Under the pieces are notes generated by a model that made no database searches, was not told the DNA's origin, and saw nothing but the letters and a program-made list of their open reading frames with translations. A stretch of DNA of 64,000 nucleotides from an uncultured Limnohabitans sp. (GTDB taxonomy: Bacteria; Pseudomonadota; Gammaproteobacteria; Burkholderiales; Burkholderiaceae_C), in NCBI GenBank assembly GCA_937928195.1, contig CALEYZ010000022.1, forward strand, positions 1 to 64,000, in the 5' to 3' direction. Positions 1-8,846 of the stretch are shown here, in pieces. The position numbers were made by a program, and so were the translations under genes. Within the stretch, counting starts at the first letter, position 1. The number at the start of each line of letters is the position of its first letter.

Positions 1-1435
1 GCATGCGATTTTGCGCAACTACCCCATCATTGGGCACTTGCGTTTCATGTTCGAGACGATTCGCCCAGAAATTCGTCAGTATTTTTTAGAGTCAGAAACA
101 GAAGCCGCACCCTTTTCTCGCGCACAACGCTCTTTGGTTTACGCGCGCGCCAAGGGGCAGTCTGACAAGCGTCCTTTTGGTACCCAACTTGACACGCGTG
201 CTGTTGGCTATGAATGGATCAACCATTCGATGGCACCCTCGGTGTTGCAAAGCCATGACTTTCGCGTGATGGTGGGTGGCAGTGCCTGCACGCAACCCTA
301 CAGCATGAGTTTGTTCAATATTTCTGCCATGAGTTTTGGTGCGCTCAGTGCCAATGCCATCATGGCGTTGAACCAAGGCGCCAAGTTGGGTGGCTTTGCG
401 CACGACACAGGCGAGGGATCGATCTCGCGTCATCACCGCACTTACGGTGGCGATTTGATTTGGGAAATCGGTTCGGGTTATTTTGGGTGCCGCGATGAAA
501 CGGGCCACTTCAGTCCAGAACGTTTTGTTGAGAATGTGCGATCACCCCAAGTCAAGATGGTTGAAATCAAACTCAGTCAAGGCGCCAAACCGGGACATGG
601 CGGGGTGTTACCTGGTCCCAAAGTGACTCCCGAAATTGCAGAGGCTCGAGGTGTACCCGTCGGTGTCGATTGCGTATCACCGGCAGCGCACACCAGCTTT
701 GATTCACCTTTGGGTCTCATTGAGTTTGTGCAAACATTGCGCGAACTCAGTGGGGGTAAGCCTGTTGGTTTCAAGCTGTGCATTGGCCATCCATGGGAAT
801 GGTTTGGCATTGCAAAGGCCATGCAGCAAACGGGCATCTGTCCAGACTTTATCGTGGTCGATGGCGCAGAAGGTGGCACAGGTGCCGCGCCTGTTGAATT
901 CACAGACCACATGGGCATGCCAATGCTGGAGGGCTTGCGCCTGGTTCACAACACGCTTGTTGGTTTGAATTTACGACAACACATTCGAGTCGGTGCCAGT
1001 GGCAAGATCATCAGTGGTTTTGATGTGATTCGAACACTGGCTTTGGGCGCTGATTGGTGCAACAGCGCCCGCGGTTTCATGTTTGCGTTGGGCTGCATTC
1101 AAGCGCAAACCTGTCATACCGGCAATTGCCCAACTGGCGTGACCACCCAAGACCCTCACCGACAAGTGGCATTGGTGGTGCCGACCAAATCTGATCGTGT
1201 GAGAAATTTTCACCTTCAAACTTTGGAATCTGTGCGCGAAATGTTGCAAGCAACGGGACTTGCAAGTCCTTCAGAACTCAGTTTGCGGCACATCATGCGA
1301 AGGCTCAGCGAGCACGAGATTCAAAACTTGGCCGATTTGATGCCCAGTGTGAATGAAGGCGCATTGCTTGAAGGTCAGTTGCCAGAAGGTGTGTTTTCGA
1401 AATATTGGCATTTGGCCAGTTCAGAGCGTTTTTAG
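1..1435 (+). CDS. FMN-binding glutamate synthase family protein (5' end outside window)
   Basis: The protein belongs to the family built on the FMN/3Fe-4S synthase domain of glutamate synthase. The reading frame is open back to base 2 (H-A-I-L-R-N-Y-P), and this segment is conserved inside the family, so the true start lies upstream and the TTG at base 11 is not the start. Visible family features are the long (beta/alpha)8 FMN-site segment with GAEGGTGAAP near residue 290 and the cysteine cluster CIQAQTCHTGNCPTG around residues 371-385, which matches the 3Fe-4S cysteines of GltB. Stand-alone versions of this domain are often called GltB2 and their reaction is mostly untested. The next gene starts 86 bp downstream, after a terminator-like hairpin. 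Confidence 0.88.
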   Translation, partial: HAILRNYPIIGHLRFMFETIRPEIRQYFLESETEAAPFSRAQRSLVYARAKGQSDKRPFGTQLDTRAVGYEWINHSMAPSVLQSHDFRVMVGGSACTQPYSMSLFNISAMSFGALSANAIMALNQGAKLGGFAHDTGEGSISRHHRTYGGDLIWEIGSGYFGCRDETGHFSPERFVENVRSPQVKMVEIKLSQGAKPGHGGVLPGPKVTPEIAEARGVPVGVDCVSPAAHTSFDSPLGLIEFVQTLRELSGGKPVGFKLCIGHPWEWFGIAKAMQQTGICPDFIVVDGAEGGTGAAPVEFTDHMGMPMLEGLRLVHNTLVGLNLRQHIRVGASGKIISGFDVIRTLALGADWCNSARGFMFALGCIQAQTCHTGNCPTGVTTQDPHRQVALVVPTKSDRVRNFHLQTLESVREMLQATGLASPSELSLRHIMRRLSEHEIQNLADLMPSVNEGALLEGQLPEGVFSKYWHLASSERF

Positions 1436-1473
1436 TTGAGTGCTTGTGCCTCGCTCTCACAAGGGGGCTGAGG

Positions 1474-1501
1474 GCTTCAGATAAACTGAAAGCACTTTTT
1501 T
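1474..1501 (+). terminator. Probable intrinsic terminator after the glutamate-synthase-like gene
   Basis: GCTTCAG (1474-1480) and CTGAAAGC (1486-1493) form a stem with one bulged A and a five-base AT loop. ACTTTTTT follows directly. A second short palindrome, TCAGA-A-TCTGA, comes just after (1501-1511). The stem is weak, so readthrough into the next gene is plausible. Confidence 0.45.
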
Positions 1502-1521
1502 CAGAATCTGAAAGTTATTTC

Positions 1522-2511
1522 ATGACACGCCTCAACCTGTCGATTGCAACCACCGATTACGATCACTTCCGCGACATCCGCATGGGTTTCGTGAAACCTG
1601 AGGGCATTGATCTCAATTGGCTGAATTTGGGCCATCACGAATGCTTTGCGCGTTTCACGGCCAATCGCGAGTTCGATATTTCCGAACTTTCATTTGCCAA
1701 GTTCACCACCCAAGTGACACGTCCTGACAGTGACATCATCGGTTTGCCCATTGTGTGCTCTCGTCTGTTCAGATTCAGTTCCTTCTATGTGAATAAAAAG
1801 TCTGGCATCAAATCGGTGAAAGATTTGATTGGCAAAAAAGTAGGCTCACCAGAGTGGGCGCATTCGGCCGCTGTTTACATGCGCGGTTGGTTGCACAACG
1901 ACATGGGCGTGAAACTCCAAGATGTCCATTGGTACCAAGCGGGTGCCAATGCCCCGGGACGTGAAGAGAAGGTCGAAATCAGCTTGCCAGAAGGCGTTCA
2001 ATTAACCCGAGTGGCAGACAAATCACTCAGTGAAATGTTGGCTTCAGGCGAAATTGATTGCGCCATCATTGCGCGTCCACCCACTTGTTTCCTGGAGGGC
2101 CACCCCGATGTGGTCCGTCTGTTTCCAGATTTTCTGGACATGGAAGATGAGTATTTTGCCAAAACGAAAGTTTGGCCCATCATGCACATCATCGCCATGA
2201 AAAAAAGCGTGGTGGAAGAACACCCATGGGTACCTCGCAATTTGTTCAACGCCTTCTTGGAATCCAAGCGACGCAGCATTGAACGCTTGATGGATCCGGC
2301 GGTTTCGCGTTACCCCTTGCCTTGGCTGGCAACCTACGCACGAAAAATGCGTGACAAGTTCGAAGGTGATACGTTTCCCTATGGCATTGAAGAAAATCGT
2401 CCCACATGGGAGTTGATGGCCAAGTACACCTTCCAACAAGGCATTGCCCATCGGGAGTTCACACCTGAAGAAATTTTTCCCCAAGGCATGATGACCAAAG
2501 TCGTCATTTGA
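1522..2511 (+). CDS. 4,5-dihydroxyphthalate decarboxylase-like protein (substrate-binding-protein fold)
   Basis: The 329-residue protein resembles the Pht5 family: an N-terminal 'TTDYDHFRDI' segment and 'PEGIDLNW' near residue 26, then a two-lobed periplasmic-binding-protein-like body. Pht5 of the phthalate pathway decarboxylates 4,5-dihydroxyphthalate, but many relatives are annotated only as ABC substrate-binding proteins. The ATG at 1522 is chosen because family similarity begins there. The frame is open upstream to 1405, but that segment overlaps the preceding gene and is not a signal peptide. The absence of any export signal points to a cytoplasmic enzyme rather than a transport protein. 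A class II aldolase gene follows 54 bp downstream, probably in the same transcript. The exact substrate is unknown. Confidence 0.75.
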   Translation: MTRLNLSIATTDYDHFRDIRMGFVKPEGIDLNWLNLGHHECFARFTANREFDISELSFAKFTTQVTRPDSDIIGLPIVCSRLFRFSSFYVNKKSGIKSVKDLIGKKVGSPEWAHSAAVYMRGWLHNDMGVKLQDVHWYQAGANAPGREEKVEISLPEGVQLTRVADKSLSEMLASGEIDCAIIARPPTCFLEGHPDVVRLFPDFLDMEDEYFAKTKVWPIMHIIAMKKSVVEEHPWVPRNLFNAFLESKRRSIERLMDPAVSRYPLPWLATYARKMRDKFEGDTFPYGIEENRPTWELMAKYTFQQGIAHREFTPEEIFPQGMMTKVVI

Positions 2512-2565
2512 TGACGAAGCCTTCGTTCACTGGCCTTTGATATCTTTTGAGGAAAGCACGGCACC

Positions 2566-3240
2566 ATGACTGACACACTTGAACTCAAGCAGCAATTGGT
2601 TGATTGCATTCGCATGTTGGAATCGCAAGACATCATTGACTACAACGGCCATGCCAGTATTCGCTTGCCCAACAATCAGATGTTGATCAACATAGGATCG
2701 TGTCAAAGAAGTCAGTTAACAGTGGACGACATCTGTACGATTGACATGGACGGGCAGGTGGTGGAGGGCAACGGTAAACCCCCGTTGGAATTCCATTTGC
2801 ACGCGGGCATCTACCGTGCACGCCCTGATTTGAAGGCGGTTGTGCATGCCCATCCCAAGTGGTCGACCTACCTGACCATGGCGGGAAAAGATTACTTGCC
2901 AGTGTATGGACAGGGCTCGTTGGTTTACCCTGTCCCTTTGTTAGATTCACCCAATTCCATCAACAACAAGCCCATGGCCGATCGTTTGGCGGCCACTTTG
3001 GGAGATCGACCCGCTGCCTTGATGAAGTCGCACGGTGCTGTGACCGTTGGGCAAAGCATTCGTGAAGCTTTTGTGCTGGCCAGCTACATGGAAGAGAATG
3101 CACATCGTCAATACATGGCCATGCAATTGGGTACCCCTTATGCATTCAGCGAGCACGAAATTCAAATGTGCCGCGAAAAATTGTGGAATGACGCCTTGTT
3201 TCAGCGTTGCTGGGACCACTTCAAAGCCAAATTGAAGTGA
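2566..3240 (+). CDS. Class II aldolase/adducin family protein
   Basis: This 224-residue protein has the zinc-site histidines of class II aldolases in VVHAHPKW (near residues 92-99) and a third histidine in MKSHGAV near residue 150. The family includes fuculose- and ribulose-phosphate aldolases and also decarboxylases of aromatic diacids, such as PhtC, which removes CO2 from 3,4-dihydroxyphthalate. Its place directly after a Pht5-like gene and the presence of a phthalate-dioxygenase-like Rieske enzyme later in the window make a decarboxylase or aldolase role on an aromatic intermediate plausible, but this is inference. It is a distant paralogue of the protein encoded at 9923-10633. It ends convergently with the shikimate dehydrogenase gene, 22 bp apart. 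Confidence 0.85.
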   Translation: MTDTLELKQQLVDCIRMLESQDIIDYNGHASIRLPNNQMLINIGSCQRSQLTVDDICTIDMDGQVVEGNGKPPLEFHLHAGIYRARPDLKAVVHAHPKWSTYLTMAGKDYLPVYGQGSLVYPVPLLDSPNSINNKPMADRLAATLGDRPAALMKSHGAVTVGQSIREAFVLASYMEENAHRQYMAMQLGTPYAFSEHEIQMCREKLWNDALFQRCWDHFKAKLK

Positions 3241-3262
3241 TGCATGCGATCTGTCGCTTGAC

Positions 3263-4108
3263 TTAGCTCAGACTTTGCTCGAGTAACTTTCGCAGTTCAG
3301 GGGTCACTTTGGGCTCAATGCCAAACCATGCCTTCCAACCGAGAGGGCCTTGGTGCAACAGCATACCTAAGCCATTCAAGATTGGATTGCCGCGCAGTCG
3401 CGCCTGTCTCAAAAAGGGCGTTTCTAAAGGGGTGTAGACAATGTCGGTGGCCAAAGCGCTGATGGGCAATTTGTCGAGTTGAATGTCCAGCGGTGTTTGT
3501 CCTACCATGCCTTGACTCGTGGTGTTGACCACCATGCTTGCATCCGCCATGAGGTCTGCCCGGTCTTGCCATGCGTAGGCTTGAATGGGGCCACCTAAGT
3601 CTGCTTGGATGATCTGTGCGCGCTCAAGATGGCGATTGACCAGTCGAATTTCTGTGGCACCTTCCTGTATCAATCCTTGGCATACCGCTCGAGAGCCGCC
3701 GCCAGCACCGATGACCACAATGGGGCCTTTGCTGGCTTGCCAGTCTGGCTGAAATTCTTTCACATTGCGAATAAAACCAGCCGCATCATTGTTGCTGCCC
3801 ACCAGGCGACCGTCATCTTTGACCGCAACACAGCTGATGGCCCCCATTTTGAGTGCCACAGAATCAATCTCATCAACGATTTGAAGCGCCTTTTGCTTGT
3901 GCGGAATGGTCAGGTTGCAACCAGAAAAACCCAATGCATGCAGGCTGCGCAAAGCGCGCTCTAAATTCTCTGGCTGGATGGCCAGAGGAACATAGACACC
4001 CTTGAGTTTTTCTTGGGCAAACCAATGGTTGTGCATCAGCGGGGATCGGGAGTGCATCACGGGCCAACCCATGACACCGGCCATTAAGAAACGATCTTGA
4101 AGGTTCAT
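3263..4108 (-). CDS. aroE: Shikimate dehydrogenase family protein
   Basis: This is an NADP-dependent interconversion enzyme of 3-dehydroshikimate and shikimate, or a quinate/shikimate relative. Family signatures are present: shikimate-binding SRSP (residues 20-23), catalytic lysine K71 in NLTIPHK, aspartate D108 in NNDAAG, the Rossmann loop GAGGGSR (134-140) and a C-terminal LLHQG glutamine. The length of 281 residues is normal. The N-terminal pattern GVMGWPVMHSRSP is more like alphaproteobacterial AroE than the usual betaproteobacterial biosynthetic enzyme as I recall it, so this may be a second, catabolic copy. It stands alone on the minus strand next to possibly catabolic genes, 56 bp from the divergent secreted-protein gene. 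Confidence 0.85.
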   Translation of the reverse strand: MNLQDRFLMAGVMGWPVMHSRSPLMHNHWFAQEKLKGVYVPLAIQPENLERALRSLHALGFSGCNLTIPHKQKALQIVDEIDSVALKMGAISCVAVKDDGRLVGSNNDAAGFIRNVKEFQPDWQASKGPIVVIGAGGGSRAVCQGLIQEGATEIRLVNRHLERAQIIQADLGGPIQAYAWQDRADLMADASMVVNTTSQGMVGQTPLDIQLDKLPISALATDIVYTPLETPFLRQARLRGNPILNGLGMLLHQGPLGWKAWFGIEPKVTPELRKLLEQSLS

Positions 4109-4164
4109 GGAGGTGTACTATATATTTGTTCCTGTGAGAATTTATTCAGAGGGTAGAGCTCGGT

Positions 4165-5175
4165 ATGTCCAGATTGAACGCTTTTTTAATGTTGCTCATC
4201 CTGTCATGGGGCGTTTCTGCTTTCGCGCAATCGCCATCCAGCGGTGTTTCTGTCGCCGTGTCTGGGGCGGCAGCGCCTCCTGCCGTCGTCAATATTTGGC
4301 CCAGAATCCCCTTCACGCGAGGCAAAGACCTGTGTGAATATCACGATGCGTATGGTCGAACCAAGCGTGAACAGATGGGGGAGTTGACGCAAACAGTTCG
4401 AAGCCTGTTGCGGGAGGGTGTTGATTCACGCAATTTGGTGGCTTTGCTCAGTGCGATGGACGATCAAGTGAATCAGCAACGGAAGGTGGCCAGCAGCAGT
4501 CCTGGCATGGATGTGATGCTGGCAGGCTCGCTGAAAGCTGCTGTGGACAAGGTTTATCAGGACCGTCGCCCTCAAACTCGGCGTTTTAATTTTTTCAATC
4601 CAGCACCTCTGAACGAGTTGTTAAAGCAACTGAAAGATCCACAGAAACAGGCGGTTTGGGATCCTCAAGTCATGCGTTCATTGTCAGGGGTTGCGTATGG
4701 TACTTATGCCTACGCGCCAACTTGCCGTGGAGATCTCCTGGTCACCTTGCACATCGATTTATCGTGCGGCAACACCTACCATTTTCAGGCGCAGGGTTTC
4801 CCAGAGCAGGTGATGCAGTCCATTGGCCAGCAAGTTTTCGACACATTTCAGCAAACTCAATTTCCTTCCAAAATCAAAATGGGTCAGCGAAGCTTAGAAC
4901 TTTTGGGGTCACCGGGTGGCGCCATTGGTCGTGCACCTTCACCCAGGTCGGCAGAAATGGCATGCAAAGCCATGCAAGCACGACTTCCTACTGAAGAGGA
5001 GTATGAGTACCTGTCCAATCTGGGGGATTGGAATGGTGGCGTGACCTGTTCACGCGGAAAGTTATGGGCCATGGCTGGCAACATGGTCATGGCACCAGAT
5101 CTGCCCAATCCTTCCCCTGTGCGATCGGTTTCTGAATTTCCTGGACAGGACTTTAGTTATTACTGTGTTCGATGA
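4165..5175 (+). CDS. Secreted protein of unknown function with a formylglycine-enzyme-like C-terminal segment
   Basis: The protein of 336 residues begins with a clear signal peptide (MSRLNAFLMLLILSWG..AFAQ), so it is probably periplasmic. The middle is helical and rich in Q, K and L; the last third contains RLPTEEEYEYLSNLGDW and ends near a tryptophan/cysteine-containing segment. RLPTE-E-Y is reminiscent of FGE-sulfatase domains, which fold around such a motif, but the catalytic cysteines cannot be assigned here. Conserved cysteines occur near residues 57, 189, 203 and 272. No family was recognised. The stop codon overlaps the ATG at 5172, which lies in the frame of the next gene, so the pair may be co-transcribed. 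Confidence 0.75.
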   Translation: MSRLNAFLMLLILSWGVSAFAQSPSSGVSVAVSGAAAPPAVVNIWPRIPFTRGKDLCEYHDAYGRTKREQMGELTQTVRSLLREGVDSRNLVALLSAMDDQVNQQRKVASSSPGMDVMLAGSLKAAVDKVYQDRRPQTRRFNFFNPAPLNELLKQLKDPQKQAVWDPQVMRSLSGVAYGTYAYAPTCRGDLLVTLHIDLSCGNTYHFQAQGFPEQVMQSIGQQVFDTFQQTQFPSKIKMGQRSLELLGSPGGAIGRAPSPRSAEMACKAMQARLPTEEEYEYLSNLGDWNGGVTCSRGKLWAMAGNMVMAPDLPNPSPVRSVSEFPGQDFSYYCVR

Positions 5176-5198
5176 AATTGCAAACGGGACATTCCAAC

Positions 5199-5483
5199 AT
5201 GCTCTACAAATTCAAATCCAAGGTCACCGGTGACCTCATCATGCTTGAACCAGATGCCAAGCGCTTGTTGAAAATCATGGGGCGCGAGGACCAGATCAAA
5301 GGAATTTTTTTGGCAGAACAAATTCAACACGCCATGGATGCACTTGCGCGTGCGATCGAGGTGGAAGAGTCCGAAGGGCTGCAAGATCCAAAACTGGTGT
5401 CCTTGCGGCAACGCTGTCAGCCGATGCTGAAAATGCTCAAAACTTGCCAAGACAAATCGGCTGACCTTGTTTGGGGTGTTTAA
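5199..5483 (+). CDS. DUF1840 domain-containing protein
   Basis: This 94-residue protein starts MLYKFKSKVTGDLIML, the characteristic beginning of DUF1840, a small family of unknown function found mainly in Burkholderiales. The ATG at 5199 is preferred because family similarity starts there. An in-frame ATG at 5172 would overlap the stop of the upstream gene and add nine unconserved residues. The rest is predicted to be mostly helical, with no signal peptide or membrane segment. It ends 17 bp from the convergent DUF192 gene. Confidence 0.85.
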   Translation: MLYKFKSKVTGDLIMLEPDAKRLLKIMGREDQIKGIFLAEQIQHAMDALARAIEVEESEGLQDPKLVSLRQRCQPMLKMLKTCQDKSADLVWGV

Positions 5484-5500
5484 GGGCAGGGTGCTTTTTC

Positions 5501-5995
5501 TTACTTTGTAAAAACGGGCCCAGTCAACTTGAATCCTGCTTGAATATTGCGTTTTGCAAACCAGCCTTGGTTCATTTCCAATACAAAACGCACAGGTTTG
5601 TGAGAGCAATGTGAACTGTCATTCAGCGGCTTCATGTCGGCTAAATTGACAATGGTGCCATCATCCGCCACAAATGCAGCGGTCAGTGGGAGGAGCGTGT
5701 TGCGCATCCAAAAACATTGAACCCCTGCTTGTTCAAAAATGAAGAGCATGCCTTCATTTTGAGGCATTTCTTTACGCCACATCAAGCCAGTTTGTCGTTG
5801 CTCAAAATCTTGCGCCAACTGAACTTGCAGGAGGTGCATGCCGGCATTCAGCGTGGTTCTTGAAAGTTGTGTCTGAGGCACACCTTGTGCAGGGGCCACG
5901 AAGCTGACCATGCTGGCCAACAAAAAGAGAATGACGCTTTGAAGCGATTGCTTTTGTGCTGCGCGCAGAACTTGCAGAAAGTGAATTGAAGCCAT
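5501..5995 (-). CDS. DUF192 domain-containing exported protein
   Basis: The product is 164 residues, with a hydrophobic N-terminal export segment (about residues 18-36, ending near APAQG) followed by a DUF192 domain. Typical DUF192 elements are seen in GLMWRKEMPQNEGMLF, CFWMRNTLLPL and the C-terminal VLEMNQGWFAKRNI. The family is small, all-beta and of unknown biochemical role, often exported. The ATG at 5995 is chosen because it begins the signal peptide; a longer frame to 6106 would run into the upstream region of icd. Transcription is divergent from icd with 83 bp between the starts. Confidence 0.87.
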   Translation of the reverse strand: MASIHFLQVLRAAQKQSLQSVILFLLASMVSFVAPAQGVPQTQLSRTTLNAGMHLLQVQLAQDFEQRQTGLMWRKEMPQNEGMLFIFEQAGVQCFWMRNTLLPLTAAFVADDGTIVNLADMKPLNDSSHCSHKPVRFVLEMNQGWFAKRNIQAGFKLTGPVFTK

Positions 5996-6078
5996 AAGGG
6001 TGTGCTTGGTGAGGAGGGTCGAATCTAGAGGGATTGTGACTGATTTGTGGCTAGAATGAAACAACGGAGACCAGTTCC

Positions 6079-7332
6079 ATGTACAGACATATTCAGATAC
6101 CTGCACAAGGTAAGCCCATCACCGTCAATCCCGACAACAGCTTGAACGTTCCCCATGACCCCATCATTCCTTTCATTGAAGGGGATGGCACGGGGGTGGA
6201 CATCACGCCCGTCATGAAAACCGTGGTCGATGCGGCGGTGCAAAGAGCCTACAAAGGCGCTCGCACCATCCATTGGATGGAGGTGTTTGCGGGAGACAAA
6301 GCCGTGGCACTGTATGGGCCTGATGTTTATTTGCCCGCAGAGACGCTGTCCGCTTTGAGGGATTATGTGGTGTCTATCAAAGGCCCTTTAAGTCCGCCGG
6401 CAAGTGGCAGCATGCGTTCTTTGAATGTGGCACTTCGGCAAGAGCTCGATCTCTATGTGTGTCTGCGTCCTTTGCGTTACTTTCAGGGCGTGCCATCACC
6501 TGTGCGTGCGCCAGAAAAAACCAACATCACGCTTTTCAGAGAAAACTCTGAAGACATCTATGCAGGTATTGAGTACGCAGCCAATAGCAAAGAGGCTGAA
6601 AAGCTCATTGCATTTCTGACGCAAGAATTAGGTGCCAAAAGCATTCGATTTCCTGCCAGCTCTGGTATTGGCATCAAACCAGTTTCCAGGGAAGGCACTC
6701 AACGATTGGTGCGCAAGGCCATTCAGTACGCCATCGACCACGACAAGCCCAGCGTTACAGTGGTTCACAAGGGCGGCATCATGAAGTACACCGAAGGTGC
6801 TTTTCGCGACTGGGCCTATGAATTGGCCCAAGAAGAATTTGGTGCAACGCTCATTGACGATGGCCCCTGGTGTGGCGTCAAACACCCCAAAACTGGTAGA
6901 ACCATCACGATCAAAGACATCGCGATGGATGCCTTCTTGCAACAAATTCTGATGCGACCGCAAGAGTTTTCGGTCGTTGCAACGCTTAATTTGAATGGCG
7001 ATTACATTTCGGATGCTGTTTCTGCGCAAGTCGGTGGTATTGGCATTGCGCCAGGTGCCAATATGTCAGACAGCGTGGCCTGCTTTGAAGCAACGGTTGA
7101 CGTACTGTCCAAATTTGCGGGCAAGGACTATGTGAATCCAGGCTCTGAAATTCTGTCGGCTGAAATGATGTTGCGTTACATGGGGTGGACGGAGGCGGCT
7201 GACATCATCATTCGGGCCATGGAAGATGCCATTCAGAGCAAGCGTGTTCCCCATGATTTTGCCCGTCTCATGGAAGGTGCATCCCAAGTCAGCTGTTCTG
7301 GTTTTGGACAAGTGATCATCGACTACATGTGA
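6079..7332 (+). CDS. icd: Isocitrate dehydrogenase, NADP-dependent
   Basis: The enzyme oxidises isocitrate to 2-oxoglutarate and CO2 in the TCA cycle. Its 417 residues match the E. coli Icd type. Visible sites are FIEGDGTG near residue 32, K101, the substrate serine S114 in [10 protein letters not shown]120 and R130, ENSEDIYAG, and the downstream [12 protein letters not shown] (catalytic lysine) and DAFLQQ segments. One stretch is unusual: residues 104-112 read LSPPASGSM where the family normally has a TTPVGGGI-type loop next to the nicotinamide. A GGAG ribosome-binding site lies 8-9 bp before the ATG. It is monocistronic or co-transcribed with the small gene 30 bp downstream. Confidence 0.96.
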   Translation: MYRHIQIPAQGKPITVNPDNSLNVPHDPIIPFIEGDGTGVDITPVMKTVVDAAVQRAYKGARTIHWMEVFAGDKAVALYGPDVYLPAETLSALRDYVVSIKGPLSPPASGSMRSLNVALRQELDLYVCLRPLRYFQGVPSPVRAPEKTNITLFRENSEDIYAGIEYAANSKEAEKLIAFLTQELGAKSIRFPASSGIGIKPVSREGTQRLVRKAIQYAIDHDKPSVTVVHKGGIMKYTEGAFRDWAYELAQEEFGATLIDDGPWCGVKHPKTGRTITIKDIAMDAFLQQILMRPQEFSVVATLNLNGDYISDAVSAQVGGIGIAPGANMSDSVACFEATVDVLSKFAGKDYVNPGSEILSAEMMLRYMGWTEAADIIIRAMEDAIQSKRVPHDFARLMEGASQVSCSGFGQVIIDYM

Positions 7333-7362
7333 TGCAAATTCAATTGATGCGACAAGCCTAGC

Positions 7363-7680
7363 ATGTACGAGGAAAATCAAAGTCAGCTGCCTGAATCGTT
7401 CATGATGCTGTACCTAAAGCCGCATCAGCACAAGCCCAGTTTGCCGCGTGATGAATTAACGAAGCGCTATGAGTTGTGTGAAGATCTGGCCCACATGTTG
7501 ATGGATACTGTCAGCACACAGCAATTTCAGCTGGGGATCACAGAAGACGATGCCTTGGAGAAATGTTGGCGGGGACTGATGGCGCAGTCTGAGCTGCTCA
7601 ATGCGGTCGAATCTTTTTGGGTGGTAAGCCGGCTGGCTGAATTGCTTGGATGGCCTTTGCCCGATTCACCCTGGGATTAA
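7363..7680 (+). CDS. Conserved hypothetical protein
   Basis: This 105-residue soluble protein has no signal peptide or membrane segment. It contains a short N-terminal motif PESFMMLYLKP and a central RYELCEDLAHML helix that recur in small uncharacterised Burkholderiales proteins (some carry the loose name 'ATPase with chaperone activity', which this sequence does not support: no Walker motif is present). It follows icd by 30 bp on the same strand. Its stop overlaps by four bases the stop of the convergent Gfo/Idh gene. Function unknown. Confidence 0.75.
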   Translation: MYEENQSQLPESFMMLYLKPHQHKPSLPRDELTKRYELCEDLAHMLMDTVSTQQFQLGITEDDALEKCWRGLMAQSELLNAVESFWVVSRLAELLGWPLPDSPWD

Positions 7681-8846
7681 TCTTTCAAAACCCATTCACG
7701 ACCGCTTTGTGCAGACGCGATGGCCGCTTCGCAAACTCGAAGATTTTCGTAGCCCCAGCGCCCATCATGTCCGTTGAGAGCGCCGCCACGCCAAGCCTGC
7801 GCCAGTTCGACCAACACCAAATCACGAGGGCTTTGGCGAGAGGATAGTTTGATCTCACGTTCGCCTGATGCCGTTGCCAGCAGTAGGCCCTCTGGGGTTT
7901 GCCGCATGTCTCCCAAGGCACAACTGACCATGGTGAGGCCAAAATGTGGCTGCAGGGGGGCTTGGCCTGGAATGGCGGTTTTTGCACGCTCTTGCTTTGC
8001 AAGTAATTCCTGTTCCGCACTTGCTTGAAGCATGGGGCGTCTTTTCCAAGGCCGAGTTTCTGCACTTTGCGCAAAACCCCATTCTGAAACGTTTTGCGTC
8101 CAATCCATGCTGGACAAGCCTGCATAGCCGTTGTAAATGGCGGTTGCAGCTGCACCATTTTCAAAATCCAAATAGATGCTGTGTGCACCAATGGTGTTGC
8201 GCAAGGGATCTGTGTTGAAAACTTTGGCTTTCACGGTTTGCACCTTGGTACCGCACAGTGCTCGCAAAATGTCAATTTGATGTGCGCCTTGCCTGAAGGT
8301 GACGCCACCACCCAAAGTTGGGTCGAGCTCTTCGGCGCGTCTTGGGCGGTAGACCCAGTCCGTTAAACACCAGGTGTTGACCATTTGCACTGCACCCAAT
8401 TCGCCGCTGTCAATGATTTTTTTCATGGCTTGAATGGGCGCATCAAAACTGTGCGAGTGACCAACCGTGAGCGACTTACCGTACTGGTTGGCCGCCGTCA
8501 CCATGCGCAAGGCTTCCGCAGCATTGCATGCCATGGGTTTTTCAACCAACACATGCCAACCGCTCGCAAATGCTTCGATGGACTGCGCAGCATGGCATGG
8601 CGTGGGTGTTGCGATGTAGACCCCATCCAGATTTTGGATTTTTTTCAAGTCAGCGAGTTGGCTGAAAACGGGCACGCCAAGTTGCTTCGCTGCGTCTTGA
8701 ACGGTCAAGTTGTTTTCAACAATGGCGACCAACTCAAAGTCGTGATTCGCTTGGATGGCTGGCACAAACGCTTGCGCCGCCGCGCCAAATCCGACGATGG
8801 CGATACGCAAAGCGTCCTCAGTGTGGGGAGAGACGTTGGAAGACAA
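7677..8846 (-). CDS. Gfo/Idh/MocA family NAD(P)-dependent oxidoreductase
   Basis: The 389-residue protein has an N-terminal Rossmann fold (IAIVGFGAAAQAF, residues 14-26) and the family motif VEKPMAC near residue 97, whose lysine takes part in catalysis. Members oxidise or reduce sugars, inositols and, in some cases, aromatic-pathway intermediates, so the substrate is open. The start is a TTG at 8846 immediately after the stop of the upstream gene, with no ATG before the Rossmann motif and no clear Shine-Dalgarno site. Translation is probably coupled to the preceding gene. It is the last gene of the 12-gene minus-strand operon. Confidence 0.85.
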   Translation of the reverse strand: MSSNVSPHTEDALRIAIVGFGAAAQAFVPAIQANHDFELVAIVENNLTVQDAAKQLGVPVFSQLADLKKIQNLDGVYIATPTPCHAAQSIEAFASGWHVLVEKPMACNAAEALRMVTAANQYGKSLTVGHSHSFDAPIQAMKKIIDSGELGAVQMVNTWCLTDWVYRPRRAEELDPTLGGGVTFRQGAHQIDILRALCGTKVQTVKAKVFNTDPLRNTIGAHSIYLDFENGAAATAIYNGYAGLSSMDWTQNVSEWGFAQSAETRPWKRRPMLQASAEQELLAKQERAKTAIPGQAPLQPHFGLTMVSCALGDMRQTPEGLLLATASGEREIKLSSRQSPRDLVLVELAQAWRGGALNGHDGRWGYENLRVCEAAIASAQSGREWVLKD

